Origin: Phoebastria nigripes
Lineage: Eukaryota > Chordata > Aves > Procellariiformes > Diomedeidae
Reading direction: 5' to 3'
NCBI GenBank assembly: GCA_035582835.1
Contig: JAYKAV010003132.1
Span: forward strand, 1,861,855-1,925,854
DNA length: 64,000 nt
This document shows, piece by piece, positions 12,801 through 25,708 of the stretch (its first letter is position 1; every line of letters begins with the position of its first letter). The position numbers and the translations under genes were made by a program. The notes beneath the pieces are model-generated. The model was given only the letters and a program-made list of their open reading frames with translations. It did not search any database and was not told where the DNA came from.

Positions 12801-15800
12801 TTGAAGTGGGAGGATAGGGGAAATGGGTCTTGGCAATTTGCTAAAGCTTTTTATATAGTCTTAATAATGTAAAATGCCAGCCTACATTTCAGTAAACTGC
12901 ACACACTGAAATGCTAATGCTACAAATGCAGTGGTCCGGCAGCAACGACTGACTTTCAGATCAAATAGATAGCAACACTTTGTAAGTTTTAAATGAAAGA
13001 AAATCTTTTTCCGCTGCACTGACAACTCAGATCAAGTGATAAAAACTGTACTCTGAGCAACAATTTTGCGTATGTGTGGAATATGGTTTATCACTCTTCA
13101 TTCACGCGCTGTCCTAACTTTCATTCAAGAGTTGTGCCAGTTTTACTTTAACAAAGATTCCAAATATTCCTGCCGTATAAGCACAGCCATGAAAGCATGT
13201 AGATTGAGGCAGGGAGATACTAACAAAGTGTGGGTGTGTGTGTGTGCGGGGGTAGGTTAAAGCACTGGGTTTTGAACTCCATGAGATGACTTTGAATTCC
13301 TGTTCATCACAAAGTTCCTCCGTGGCTTTCAGCCTGAAGTTACTGATGCTTTGGNACATTTCACCTAACTTTAAGTATTAAAGTCATACCTAAAGAACAC
13401 CTACATCTGAAAACTTGTTCTCCCTGGGTTTCTCTTGCAGTCAATTGACAAAGATGGAGAACTCAAAAGAGTGATTCAGATTACAGGTGGCCTGACTCTC
13501 CCTCTATCAGGAGCTTAAGTGACTAAGCATGTCAGCTAAACACCTCGGCTTAGTGCAATGCATCAAAGACTTAGGACCCAATGGGATATAAGGACTTGAG
13601 TATCTAATCTAGGACTTACACAAAATGTACAGTAAGCACTTAAACTGTCATCCTTAGCTGACCCCTAATGTCCGAGGAGCTTAAAATCTTTTGCCACCTG
13701 ACTTCTTTAGTTTAAAGTTCCCCAGGTACCTATAACTGTATTAAGGTTTGGCAGGGATGAGCAGCCTAACTCATACCTAATATTGATTACAATGCAGCAA
13801 CTAGGCTTTCTTCTGCTCAAGTCTCCTGGGGGATCTAATTCTAGAAGACAACCTTAAAAAGGCCTAATAAGCATTTATAGTAATAAGGATATCTGTGCCC
13901 TGCAGTAGTTTCCACCTCTCTTTTCAAGCAGATTAATGGTTGTCATCTTTTCTTTAAATTAACATCTTAGTAGTTCAAGCTCTTTGCAAAGATGTGGGAG
14001 ATGTGTTCATTTCCACACTTTAATGGGGCTCAAACATTTCTCCATTGAGCATGTACCAAACAGGATACATGCCATTCCAGCTGGAGTCAAAAGATAGAGA
14101 ACACTGATTTTCACTCTATCTGCTGAAGTTATAGTATTTAATAATCTGAATTTTGGTGGGGGGGATGAACACAGAGATGGAGAGAAAAAGAGACAAAAGG
14201 AACACTGTAACAGGAAGTTAGGGCACTCAGTGGAGGCAGGGATAAGCCACCTTGCACTTACTGTGCAGGCACAGTATATATTCCAACAGTGTCTATAAAT
14301 TAACATATATGCTGTAAGTTTGCGTTCTAGTTTATTCTGCAGTACTTTTTTGCATGCTGGTATCCAAAGGATCTGAAAAGTTAATCATAGACTCAATAAG
14401 AGAAGTGCCTAAATAATACGTGTTCTGTTCAGAAGCTTGAGTTACATGCTTAAGCTTTTTATTTGATATTTAAGTAAGATGCCTGAAAACATATTCAGTT
14501 TTGCACTCTGTGGTAAATCAGCACTGTGTCCACACCCTGAATCTCCAGCTGTAATAAAGTGGTGTTAGCATTTTCATACCCAACAGAGAAGAAAAAANGC
14601 ATGAAAAGATATACCTTGTTCAGATACCAAAGAATAAGTGTTAAAATGCCTAAAAGAGAGAGACCTAGTTTTAGTCACACAACATCACGATCACATTTAT
14701 AACCCTTAATGACAGCTAAATCTGCAGAGATGCTTTCTTGACCTTACAGGTCTTCATGTCTGCCATATGACTCCCTGTGCTTAAAACTCTACTCAGAGTC
14801 TGTTAACCTAGATGAATCAATAGTTTGGGTCCACTCTTTACTGGACGTATGCTCACACTGTAGCTGGCAGTATCATCTAGGGAGTGAGTGAGTATAAACT
14901 GATGAGTTATTTTCATTATTAGAAACAGCCTTCCTGTATTACTCTTAAGGAACATTGGTGAGATGTGGAGAAAGGTACTACTGGTACTGATGGAAACCCA
15001 AGTCAATGTTAGCATACACCAGTAGTAGAACCATATATATATACACAATTAGGTTTCATGCGTGTGTGTGTGTGTATAGATATACATACACATGCATATA
15101 CAATTGTTGCTTTGTTAAGCTGCTCCTTGCATTGCTTTTTATGCCAGTAAAACACGTATGTAAAATACCACTCTACTTAAGAAAGCAGATAAGTCAGGGT
15201 ACAAACAGTGAGGAAAGTTGTTGATAACTGGGACCTTAAATGTTCAGTGGTAAAACCCAATGATAAACCATATTAACTCCTTGAGACATTAGTACTTGTC
15301 TCGTGCCTTGCAGAAAAGGATAAATTCACTAAAAGCTTATGAGGTAGTTTGTCTAGTGAATACCATAATAAATATAATTAATAAGAACAGAAATCTCTGA
15401 GAAATTAGATATGATTTTTCACGATTTCTCTGATCTCTAAGTTTACTTTATTGACTAATCTTACCCAATTTATTTTGATAAAACCCTTTCTATATGTGTT
15501 TAATTTTGCCAAGTTTTGACTGAAAGACACATTTCATACAGCTCATATAGCCACATTTGAGCAAAATGAGTGCAAAAGGTATGAAAATGTTGCCTTAGAC
15601 AGGTGACTTCCTGAGGGGAGATGAATTACAAACCATAAAAGGCAGTGAAGAATTGGACTCATGGATTTTTCCCTGCTTNTGTGAGACATGGCAGTCTAGA
15701 AAATGGCAGGTGACATGTTTTGCTGGGAAGTAACTTTATCCTTCTCAGATTCACACTGGTACTCATTAGCTTTTTGGCTGCAAAGTTTTGCTTGTTTCTT

Positions 15801-17943
15801 TTATTTTGTTTTGTAAATATCACTCTTGAAGAGAAAAGGAACATCTCAGAACACATCCATGCAATACGAAGTTTTTCTCTTCAGCACGATGTGTTTGTAT
15901 TTCAAAGAAGCACCATAAAATTTTCAAAACCCTTAAGTCGACTAAAGAAGATAATCTTGCAGGAGCACTATGATCAATAGACAAGATCACCATCTTTCTG
16001 ATCATTATCTCAGATCTGCATCATTATATTGCATCACACCAACCATCACCTTATCTTCCCCGAATTTGCCACAAATTCCCTCAAGCAATGGGAAGGATGG
16101 ATAACAGCAAACCTTTGTATTGAAATGTATGCCCCATTGTATTACCTTAACCAGATCTTTCAGATGGTCCTTCTATTCTGTTTCTATTATATCAAAACTT
16201 CAAAAGTACATTTCTTCACAAATTGGATGAGATGTGGAATTACTGTGATGGCAGCTGAGCCNCTGGAGGTTGTTATACTTGTCTCAGTCAATATAAAATG
16301 CCACTCTCTCACACACATACACTCAACTTACAATCCACAGGAGAATGAAAGAACTAAAAACGATAGCCACACACATATCTTATGAGTGTTTACTTATGAA
16401 AAATCTCCAAGGTTATTCAGCAGAAATACAAATATTGGAGATTTGTTATATATAGTTAACAATAAGATATAAAAATATGTTGAAGCATGAAAAGGAAATT
16501 TATCAGCCAATTTAAGGCTTCACACCTAAAACAAAGTTCCTGTTTTTTTTCTTTGTCACTTCCCTTTTTGTGTGTATAATTCAAAACATGCATAACAACA
16601 ACAACAGATTAATATGATTCTTGTTTGTAAAGCTATTGAATCAGTTTGTTAATTATTTTAAGAAATTTTTGCCTTATAATTTCACATAGAAATAATTCTT
16701 CTTATTAAAGAGAAAGTAAGGTCCCAAATAAAGGTTTGAACTGGATTTTACTGGTACGGGTTTGGTACCAGATGTATCGTCACTGCCTTTAATGAAGCCT
16801 AATCCTAATTTACACCCCTTAACATTAAAGCAGAATCAGACCTTTTCATCACCAGGGACAGTTGCTCAATTCATGCCCCAAACTTTTTCCTTTCTTTCTT
16901 TNCTGGGCCTTGATTTAACACTTAAGTGCTAAATTTAGCACTTGAATACTAGTCCTATTAGTTTTACGTAAATGAGAAAGGACTTTCCTCATAAGGACAG
17001 TTTCTGAAGTACTGAAGTCACTTAAAACACTAAATCCCATTGACTTTAAATTAAACAGTAATTGAATAAAAGATATTAAACACCTATGAAGAAAGGTTGG
17101 AAAGCTGACCTTCCTCAGGTAAGAGTTCTAACTGCTACTCTAGGGAATCATATTCATAATCTCAGTGGCCAAAGAAAATTAATTTAATGGAAAGGAAAGT
17201 TGTCAGAGGGATGCACTTGGAGTGAATAGCAACTTGGTATGTTACATTTTCACCTATCTTTGAATGGCCAGAGTGACAAGGTTACTATTTCCCTAACAAA
17301 AGTGTTTCTTCTACATCTCATGGAAATGATGAGAAGAGAAGCTGGTTTGGTCATCTCTGATTTTTTTTAATCACTCAACTTAGAACTCCTGTATTCAGAA
17401 CTTTTAAGTCACTGTTTTTCACATGTATTAAATTAATGTAAATAGAACATCATGTATAGGATAATGATGATTCTTTCTTTATGATGAAAAACATGAAAAA
17501 ATCTCAAGATCAATGAGCCTGAAGGGTTTTCAAAATGGGGAAGCCACCATTTCCCTTCTCTTGAAGTTTTGGAGAAATTGAGAGATTTTCAAAAGCATCC
17601 ATTTCATTCTGTTGCCCTTATTTTTTGGGTGCTTAATATGAGGCAAAATGGAAACTGTGATCACCTTTAAAAAATGAAATGTGGAATTTAGCTCAGAACT
17701 GTAGTCACCTAGATTTGACCAGATAACTGGAAGTACCTCCATGGGAGTTCTGCACAGACCACCTCAAACGTGACACCTACATGTGGGCAGATGAGTGCCT
17801 CTCCAGTCTCCATTAATTGTATTAGCTGGATTGTCATAGACTGTAACAGAAGCTTAGACACACAGTTCGCACAAGTACCAAAATTTAATTGTCTAAAGTC
17901 TCCAGATGTTTTTGAATTTCGCAGCAAGTATTCAGTTTCCCAA
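9835..17943. other. Unique AT-rich non-coding DNA, possible conserved element
   Basis: No protein gene was recognised. Simple repeats occur: CCA/A-rich at 10954-10988, T18 at 12255-12272, (GT)n at 13228-13246 and TA/TG repeats at 15032-15101. 11640-12060 has the even, motif-rich texture (TAAT cores, few repeats) often seen in conserved non-coding elements. 13490-13760 and 16905-17060 contain short palindromic 'cttaag/actta' phrases that may be very old MITE-like remnants. Confidence 0.55.
15032..15101. repeat. TA / TG / CA microsatellite
   Basis: (AT)n at 15032-15045, (TG)n at 15062-15075 and alternating TA/CA to 15101 form a compound alternating purine-pyrimidine tract. Confidence 0.9.
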
Positions 17944-18120
17944 AAATCACAGACTAGCTGAGGTTGGAGGGGACCTCTGGAGATCTCCTGGTCCAAACTC
18001 CTGCTCCAAGCAGGCTTTAAAAACATGCTTCAAACCAGGCTTTAAAGCCATGCTTCAAACCAGGCTCAAAGCCTGGTTCAAACCCCTGCTAGAGAAGGTT
18101 GCTCAGAATTATGACCAATG
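17944..18120 (-). mobile_element. CR1 3'-end fragment, antisense, with local triplication
   Basis: The plus strand shows the reverse complement of an avian CR1 3' end: aaatcacagactagctgagg, then ttggaggggacctctggagatc, then tggtccaaactcctgctcc. After about 65 bases the CR1 match is interrupted by a small tandem repeat (18011-18083). It resumes weakly with gagaaggttgctcag. The orientation is antisense. Confidence 0.7.
18011..18083. repeat. 25-bp tandem triplication inside CR1 fragment
   Basis: Three adjacent units begin at 18011, 18036 and 18061, each starting caggct and ending ttcaaac. Units 1 and 2 are 25 bp with two differences. Unit 3 is 23 bp and more diverged. This looks like a local duplication after CR1 insertion. 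Confidence 0.85.
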
Positions 18121-20570
18121 TGTTTTGAGCACACCGTTATAAACTTGAAGAATCTGAGTAACAGTTCAGGAGACTTATGTGTTTCTGACATGCCAATTTT
18201 CTGGAAAATGTAGAGTCAGTTGGGGCTGACTTGGGAGCCCTTCACAGCTGGAAGGGAGTAGGGAACTGATGAGCAGATAACTTTGCCTAAAGCAAATGAT
18301 GGGTTTGTATACTCAAAAATTTGGGGTAATCTGACTTTACAATGTATTGAATGATACATTAAACAGACTAATACAAAACCTTCAGCCTTTGGAAAAAGAT
18401 GACAGCATCCTCATTGAAAGTCAGCCTAAACTAGCAGTTTGCCAGTTGATCCTGTTCACAGATGGAGAAAGCAGAGATTTCTCGCTTTCTATATGGTCTA
18501 CTTATGATTAAAAAGCAGTGAGGTTAACAACACCCTTATGATCACCTGTCAGAATACCCATACAAAAGCATAGAATTCCTATACATCCTTTATTCGTGCC
18601 TGAGCAACCAAGGACCCAGATCAGTCGCAAGCAAATAATTGAGGTCTGTAGTTATCTCAGTGACAATACTGCATTACATCTCAGGAAGTCTCAACACACT
18701 GATGGAGTAGGTCTTGACAGTGCTTTGTAGATGGAAGAAGGATCTGAGGGCCACANTTGGATTTTGATCTTCTTGAGTCATTGTTTGAATGTATCACCTT
18801 ATGCAATTAGAGCTGTCAAACACTTTCTGTCCCTCACCTTACATATGTATTATATTATCTGCTGAGGTGTCAGAAACTAATTTAGCTATTTTTGTAAGGT
18901 TTTTCTTTTTATTTATTTGTCTAATCTTAATTGGGAAGAAAATCAGAACAGTTTTTTAACAGCTGAAATATTTTCAAAGTAGACTTTGAATCAGCTCTAT
19001 AGGTCAATAGTAAAAAGTTAACAATTAGTCACTGGTAGTTAAGACTCATATGATTACAGCCAGCCATTTATGAATAGTACACAATGTAGTTGGTAGAAAA
19101 CAGATTCTGGATTTTTTTTTGTTTTGTGTTTTTCTTCCAAAAACGTTGTTAATTGATCCTAGTCTTTTATAAAACCATAATCTCTGTTGACTGTTTTATG
19201 AATACATATAATTTATTGTGTATTGTTTATGGGTTTTTTTTGNTTTTGTTTTTGTTTTTTTTTTTTTAAGGTGGAATCCATGTCACCTAACTTTAATAAT
19301 AAAAAGTTAGGTGTCTGCCTCAAATCATCTAATTTTTTTTCTGTTGTAAAATGAGAGAGGCATCCAGGGAAAGCTAAAATCAGTGCTAAAATAGGTGCCT
19401 TCTTTGGAGCTCACTATTCTTCCAGTGCCTAATGGGGGAAAGTAGACAACTGGTTTAGAATAGATACCAAAGTTTTAGAAAATTAAAACTAGGGTAGATT
19501 GATCCAACCACTCATGTTAGCTATTATTAATTTATGATGTATGATAGGAAAATAAATCACATGTTATTGATTCTGGATTATGCGTAGGTTGTGTTTAATT
19601 ACTTCTACAGCATCCTTTATATCTTTTCCAACCCTGGAGAACAAGACTTGTCATTACATATTATCTTCTCATCTTCAGGAATCCAACGGTCCTTAGATTT
19701 CAAGTGTAAGGGTTCTCCTGACCAGAGAGTAAAACAGGTACTTGAAGATCTCTTAAAGGTTTAAAAAAAAACAGGTTTATCTGTGATACAGCTCTTCTTC
19801 TTCACAACTGTGATAATGATACTTCAGTGCTGGTTCAAAAGAAAAAAAAAAATCTACTTTTGAATCAACATCTCAGTTTTTTTCTCTATGAATGAAGATG
19901 TCCTCTTCTGACAAACTTATTTTTCGTTACTGTCATCACCTAACTTACTGCATTTCACAGCACCACACAGCAAAATGATACAACATGCATCACAATTCCT
20001 ACTAAGCTGCAGCAAAGTCCATAGGAAGTGAAGTTTAGTTATGCAATGTGTTAGACTTTATTACCCTGCAGGGTTTGTTTCAAACTATAGTCTGAAAAGT
20101 AAAGGTGAAAAAAAATAGAGTGATTACAAATGAGGTCTCCAAAGAAAAAGGTAGAAATATTTAATGTAGATAATTATGCAAACAAGATTTTCATATCCTA
20201 AGTCTTAATAAAATTAGATTTAACAAAGCTCTCCAAGGAGGTGGCCCTTAGGAGTTTATCAAGATGAGCATTCTTAACAAAAAAAAAAAAAAAAAAATTG
20301 AGCTTAAGGCTAAATTGAATTAAGGGTGAAGAACTAAAAAATATCACTGATGTACTGGACAAGAGTTGTGTACAACTTCACCTTTTTTTAGAATAATATT
20401 TAAAAAGTATAAAATGTAGAAGAAGAAGAATTAGAGAAAAAAGAGGACAGAAGAAAATTAGTCTTTTGGTCCATTTCAAAATATGTTTCCTACAGTAAAT
20501 ACAAGTAGTGGAACTGAGAAACCTTCAAGGTGAAATCAGATGCACTGAGTTAGCCAAAGTTAAATTAAGT
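18121..20570. other. Unique AT-rich non-coding DNA
   Basis: No gene or clear mobile element was seen. T-rich simple sequence lies at about 19231-19268, with A-runs at 19842-19852 and 20279-20297. Confidence 0.6.
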
Positions 20571-20689
20571 GCCATTTTTCAAAGGTGAAATCTTAAGGGA
20601 CTTAGGCTCCCATATACTTATGTTGCATTTCAAATAGAGATTTTTTCTCTTAAGCTGCCTAGATGTTTCTGAAAACATTGCTCTGGGTC
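20571..20689. repeat. Palindromic MITE-like remnant
   Basis: The two ends are imperfect inverted repeats: gccatttttcaaaggtg near 20571 against atgtttctgaaaacatt near 20663. Each is followed inward by cttaag/cttaggc-type phrases. The pattern resembles an amniote-wide palindromic repeat known to me only informally. Family name and age are unknown. Confidence 0.35.
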
Positions 20690-21485
20690 AGTCTAATTCA
20701 TAATTAGATTTTAAACTACTGGCTGTACTGGGAAGATCAGATGAAATTCAAATTTGCTCCATCTCTGTTAGAATCCCTCCAGGACTGCTATTCGAAAAAA
20801 GGAACAGATATAGTACAGGGTACAGTAAGCTGCAGGGGAGTTCAACTCTCCTGTTTAATGTCAAGTGGAATCAAGGGTCACGCACCGTTTGACTCCTGAC
20901 CTGTCTTCCCATTCCTCTTGAGGAGAAACCATGTTCACCTCACACAGAGCCTGAACTTCCCACTTGCTAAGCTGTGCTGGCTTTTAAGCAAAGTAGGGGT
21001 CTCTTGTATTTCTGTCTTGTGTCTCTTTCATAGTTAAACCACACAAATAACAGCGTTAATAATAATTACACAAACACACATGATCTGTTAATGTAGCATT
21101 TAACCTACTTATCAAATCACATTCTCACTCCCCTATTACCCTTTTATTGTTCTGTCTTTTTACTAGATATCATTTTATCTGTGTGCGGGTATATTCCTCT
21201 TTCTCCATTATGTCACTATTTCCAAAGTTGCTTTCTACAGTGCCCAAATTTGTAAAGCACTGCCATCCAAATCCAGCTGCATATTGCTTTGTCTAGCTGA
21301 CAACAGCGAATCTAGCTCTACTGGTAAACCTAGTGTGTAACCCACCTTAGCTTAAGAGTGATGGCTGGCAGATATCACTGCATGAAATCTATACCTGGTG
21401 ATATGCAGAGGTTACACTGCTTTACTCTTCATTATGAAGGGATCATAAGAAGTACTTTTCTAGCCTTAAAACCTATGAACTTAAG
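20690..21485. other. Unique non-coding DNA upstream of the CR1
   Basis: Nothing recognisable. This is probably the pre-insertion flank of the CR1 that follows. Confidence 0.6.
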
Positions 21486-23319
21486 ATGAGTGGAAATATT
21501 TTAGATTTGACAGATCTTCTTAGGTCATGCAGAGAGGAAATCAGAAAGGCAAAAGCCCAGCTAGAATACAATCTGGCCACTGTCATTAAAGACAACAAAA
21601 AATGTTTTTACAAATATATTAATGACAAAAGGAGAGCCAAGGAGAACCTCCATCCTCTATTGGATGCGGGGCAGAACAATGCCACCAAGGGTGAGGAAAA
21701 GGCTGAGGTACTTAATGCCTTCTTTGCCTCAGTCTTTAATAGTCAGACCAGTTATCCTCAGGGTATTCAGCCCCCTGAGCTGGAAGACAGGGACGGAGAG
21801 CAGGATAAACCCCCCGTAATCCAAGAGGAAGCAGTGAATGACCTGCTATGCCAACTGGACACTCACAAATCTATGGGGCTGGATGGGATCCACCTGAGAG
21901 TGCTGAGGGAGCTGGCGGAGGAGCTTGCCAAGCCACTCTCCATCATTTATCAGCAGTCCTGGTTAACGGGGGAAGTCCCAGGCGACTGGAGGCTTGCCAA
22001 TGTGACGCCCATCTACAAGAAGGGCCGGAAGGAGGACCCGGGGAACTACAGGCCTGTCAGCCTGACCTCGGTGCCGGGGAAGATTATGGAGCGGTTCATC
22101 TTGGGGCGCTCGCAAGCCATGTGCGGGACAACCAGGGGATCAGGCCCAGCCAGCACGGGTTCATGAAAGGCAGGTCCTGCTTGACCAACCTGATCTCCTT
22201 CTATGACCAGGTGACCCGCCTAGTGGATGAGGGAAAGGCTGTGGATGTGGTCTACCTGGACTTCAGTAAAGCCTTNGACACTGTCTCCCACAGCATTCTC
22301 CTAGAGAAGCTGGCGGCTCATGGCNTAGNCAGGTGTACTCTTCNCTGGGTAAAAACTGGCTGGACGGCCGGGCCCAGAGAGTTGTGGTGAATGGAGTTAA
22401 ATCCAGTTGGCGGCCAGTCATGAGCGGTGTTCCCCAGGGCTCAGTTTTGGGGCTGGTCTTGTTCAATATCTTTATCAATGATCTGGACGAGGGGATTGAG
22501 TGCNCCCTCAGTAAGTTTGCAGACGACACCAAGCTGGCCGGCAGTGTCGATCTGCTCGAGGGTAGGAAGGTTCTTCAGAGGGACCTGGACAGGCTGGATG
22601 GATGGGCCAAGGCCAACTGTATGACGTTCAACAAGGCCAAGTGCCGGGTCCTGCACTTTGGCCACAACAACTCCATGCAACGCTACAGGCTTGGGGAAGA
22701 GTGGCTGGAAAGCTGCCTGGCAGAAAAGGACCTGGGGGTGCNGGTTGACAGCCGGCTGAATATGAGCCAGCAGTGTGCCCAGGTGGCCAAGAAGGCCAAN
22801 GGCATCCTGGCCTGTATCAGAAAGTGTGTGGCTAGCAGCAGTAGGGAAGGGATCGTGCCCCTGTACTCGGCACTGGTGAGGCCGCACCTCAAATACGGTG
22901 TTCCATTTTGGGCCCCTCACTACAAGAAGGACGTTGAGGTGCTGGAGCGTGTCCAGAGGAGGGCAACGAAGCTGGTGAAGGGTCTGGAGAACAAGCCTTA
23001 CGAGGAGCGGCTGAGGGAACTGGGACTCTTTAGCCTGGAGAAGAGGAGGCTGAGGGGAGACCTTATCACCCTCTATAACTACCTGAAAGGAGGTTGCAGC
23101 GAGGTGGGTGTTGGTATCTTCTCCCAAGTGACTAGCAATAGGACGAGAGGAAATGGCCTCAAGTTGTGCCAGGGGAGGTTTAGATTGGACATTAGGAAAA
23201 ATTTCTTTACTGAAANAGTGGTTAANNATTGGAACAGGCTGCCCAGGGAAGTGGTGGAGTCACCATCCCTGGAAGTATTTAAAAGANGTGTAGATGAGGC
23301 NCTTAGGGACATGGTTTAG
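21486..23319 (+). pseudogene. CR1 ORF2 reverse transcriptase, partial, frameshifted
   Basis: This encodes the C-terminal part of the CR1 ORF2 polyprotein, which copies LINE RNA into DNA at the target site. Sense runs through three frames. Frame A (21486 to about 22105) holds the pre-RT region and the motif KKGRKEDPGNYRPVSLTS. Frame B (about 22105-22350) holds SQHGFMKGRSCLTNL and VVYLDFSKAXDTVSHSIL, which carries the first catalytic Asp. Frame C (about 22350-23319) holds [10 protein letters not shown], then the catalytic FADD box (22516-22527), then the thumb and a C-terminus ending ESPSLEVFK...LRDMV and a TAG stop. Both frame changes fit one missing base in a homopolymer: GGGG at 22103-22106 and AAAAA at 22351-22355. 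Several Ns fall inside codons. The endonuclease domain is missing, so the copy cannot be autonomous. It has the length and order expected for the last 600 or so residues of ORF2. Confidence 0.93.
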
Positions 23320-23398
23320 TGGGCATGGTTGTGTTGGGTTGACGGTTGGACTCGATGATCTTAGAGGTCTTTTCCAAACTTAATGATTCTATGATTCC
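21486..23398 (+). mobile_element. 5'-truncated CR1 LINE
   Basis: A non-LTR retrotransposon of the CR1 clade, in plus orientation. It starts inside ORF2 and runs to a typical CR1 3' end: a short UTR with ggttggactcgatgatcttagaggtc, followed by gattctatgattc, the degenerate octamer repeat that ends CR1 copies. The true junction with flanking DNA is near 21486-21515. ORF1, the promoter and the endonuclease domain are absent, which is the usual 5' truncation. No target-site duplication was found, as is normal for CR1. The G+C content is far above the flanks. The coding sense is well preserved, so this is a comparatively recent copy. The 3' end resembles subfamilies seen in modern birds, but I do not assign a subfamily name. 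Confidence 0.95.
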
Positions 23399-25279
23399 CT
23401 TTCTGGAGCTGATATTACTACAGTATGTGGTTTTATGTTTCATATTTCTATAGATATTTCTTAACAAATGCAATTCTCTATATAAATTTCCCCTGTATTA
23501 TGTGGCCCTGCATTTTATAATCCTGTAGCATGAACTGCATGTTTCTTTGTGTCTACTCTCTTTGATGCAAATATCAATACATAGTTGCTGTTGAAATGTT
23601 ATTTCTTTCCTGTTTAAACGTAACCAATACAAGCAAAAAAGAATGAAAGGAAGAAATCATATTTTTCCCACATAGATTATTACCATTTTTGTCCAGAGGA
23701 ACATCTTTTATCATGTTATCTTAATTCCTGGGTAAGACATGGGACAGAATTTCACCCAGCCTTTTCTGCCTAGAGCCTATACCTTCTAGTTGTTCTAAAA
23801 TACACAAGTGCACATCAGTAAGGGCAAATAGAGGCTTGATCTGAATGATGGAGAAATTCCAGAGAAAAATATGAAAGAACATACAATAAATCAGGCACAT
23901 TCTGAATATATCAGACATACTGCACATGCACACATTGACTCAGTGGCGCATGGATGTGGCACAGAGATCATAAGTCTTCTCTGATGAGGCTTCTGTATGT
24001 TCATAAATCCTTGACAAACTACACTGCAGTGAGTGGAGCTAATGGAGTAGGGAGGTAAATTCCCTTAAGCCAACCTAGTCAATCTGTGCTTTCACTCAGA
24101 TATAACTCTTTCACCTTCATATTGCAGTTTTACAATGTAACCTGTGCCAGAAATGTTGTAGAGGCCTTTAGCCCCCGCCATGGTTGGCTGTGGGATCTAA
24201 GATGGCTTTTCTTGACTAATTCCACTGAATGTTCTCTCCACAAGATTTTGTGCAACCTGATGCAGAAAGGCAGCTGAAAAAAATCTTCCACCCAAGTCTT
24301 GAATGAAGCTCTTGAATTAGCCTTTACTGACGATAAGGACCTTAAGCATTTATGACTTCAGATGCAGCTTAACAGTCTAGGAACTGTAATTCCCAGACAG
24401 AATCCTACCTAAAAATTTACCACTGGCCATGAGCAGACATGATTCAGGACAAGGAAGATCCTTCTTTTGACTCAGTGAAAGCTACGTCTTCTTACACCAC
24501 CTTGCTTTTTCTTCATCTAGACACTTAGGCATACCCACACACATTTTCCATTCTGACAAAAGAAAATTACAGTATTGCCCCACCACACCAAGGTGTTCAT
24601 GTTGTGAAGTACTTAGAAAAAGTGTTGTTATAAACAAATGTTGAATTATATTAACGAGAAGTCATCATAGGTATCTTTAGTGTGGAAATCATTTAACTAC
24701 CCCAGAGACAGAAGTAATGTAACAATCTTAACAGATGAGAACTGCATGTTTTTATATTGATGTTACAAATGGCCTTGAGACTTAGGCATTAATAATTTCT
24801 GTGGATTCCAGGGAAGTTTAATTTTAAATCCCCTGCACCCAATTTCCCCCTGGAATGTTGCATTCATGTCAGACCAACTCTTAAAAGAAACATTACTCTC
24901 TATATTTGAAGTTTCAAGAATCCGTGAGAGAAATAAGTGATCAGTTAATACCTGAAGCCCCACAAGATATACTCACAAGACATGAATTAACCACAGCACA
25001 GATCCGAACCCTTATTTCACCTTGATTCCCTTGAAGAATGGAAGCTGGCAAAACCAGAGAGCTGGATGTAATGCTGTGTTTGCTACAGATGCCTTATTAG
25101 GCCTCATGTAAGTTACATTGGGCACAGTTCAGATGGTTAACTTGGTTGTGACTACTTGACTTGATTGATAATGCAGGGAGCCAGGGTCTGCCATACACAG
25201 ATAATAGATACTCTGAATCACAGAGTTGGCTAGAACTTGGACTTCAGGTGAGTTGCAGTGCCTAACTTAGGCATCTGCA
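23399..25279. other. Unique AT-rich non-coding DNA
   Basis: No gene or repeat was recognised. Confidence 0.6.
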
Positions 25280-25412
25280 CTAGCAAGCCTGAATACATTT
25301 CTTAATCTTTTCAAATCTCCATGTCTCAAATGCAAAGTGGAATGATAACATCTTCCCTAACTGACAGGCCTAGTACAAAAACGAATATATTAAACTTGCT
25401 GAGTGGTTGACA
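25280..25412 (+). mobile_element. MIR-like (CORE-SINE) 3' fossil
   Basis: The order of phrases follows the 3' half of an amniote MIR-type SINE: cttaatcttttcaaatctcc, then tcaaatgcaaagtggaatgataacatcttccc, then ctgacagg, then aatatattaaacttgctgag. The copy is old and diverged, and the call is from remembered consensus. Confidence 0.45.
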
Positions 25413-25578
25413 ACTATCATCGGGACTTTCCAAACCTCTAAAACAGTTAAACAGAGTCCTTCTGTGAAACCAGTCTGGTCAACACAGTTTCCTGTTTGCC
25501 CAATAAAAATGAGTTATTTAATCTTTTGTCCTTGTTATTTTTTTGGCATGAGACATTCCCAACTTAGCTAGAGACAAT

Positions 25579-25708
25579 GAGAAGAGAAGGGAAGAGAAGG
25601 GAAGAGAAGGGAAGAGAAGGGAAGAGAAGGGAAGAGAAGAGAGGAGGAGAGAGGAGAGGAGAGGAGAGGAGAGGAGAGGAGAGGAGAGGAGAGGAGAAGA
25701 AGAGAAGC
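25579..25708. repeat. Purine-only minisatellite (GAAGAGAAGG / GAGGA)
   Basis: About six copies of gaagagaagg (25581-25640) pass into (gagga/gagag)n up to about 25708. The strand is A/G only over about 130 bases, and parts are mirror-symmetric. The reverse strand gives repetitive Ser/Leu open frames with no coding meaning. Confidence 0.95.

Noticed and set aside
25581..25700. CRISPR-like or coding repeat
   Set aside because: The repeat is uninterrupted low-complexity purine DNA without spacers, and the translated Ser/Leu repeats have no coding support.
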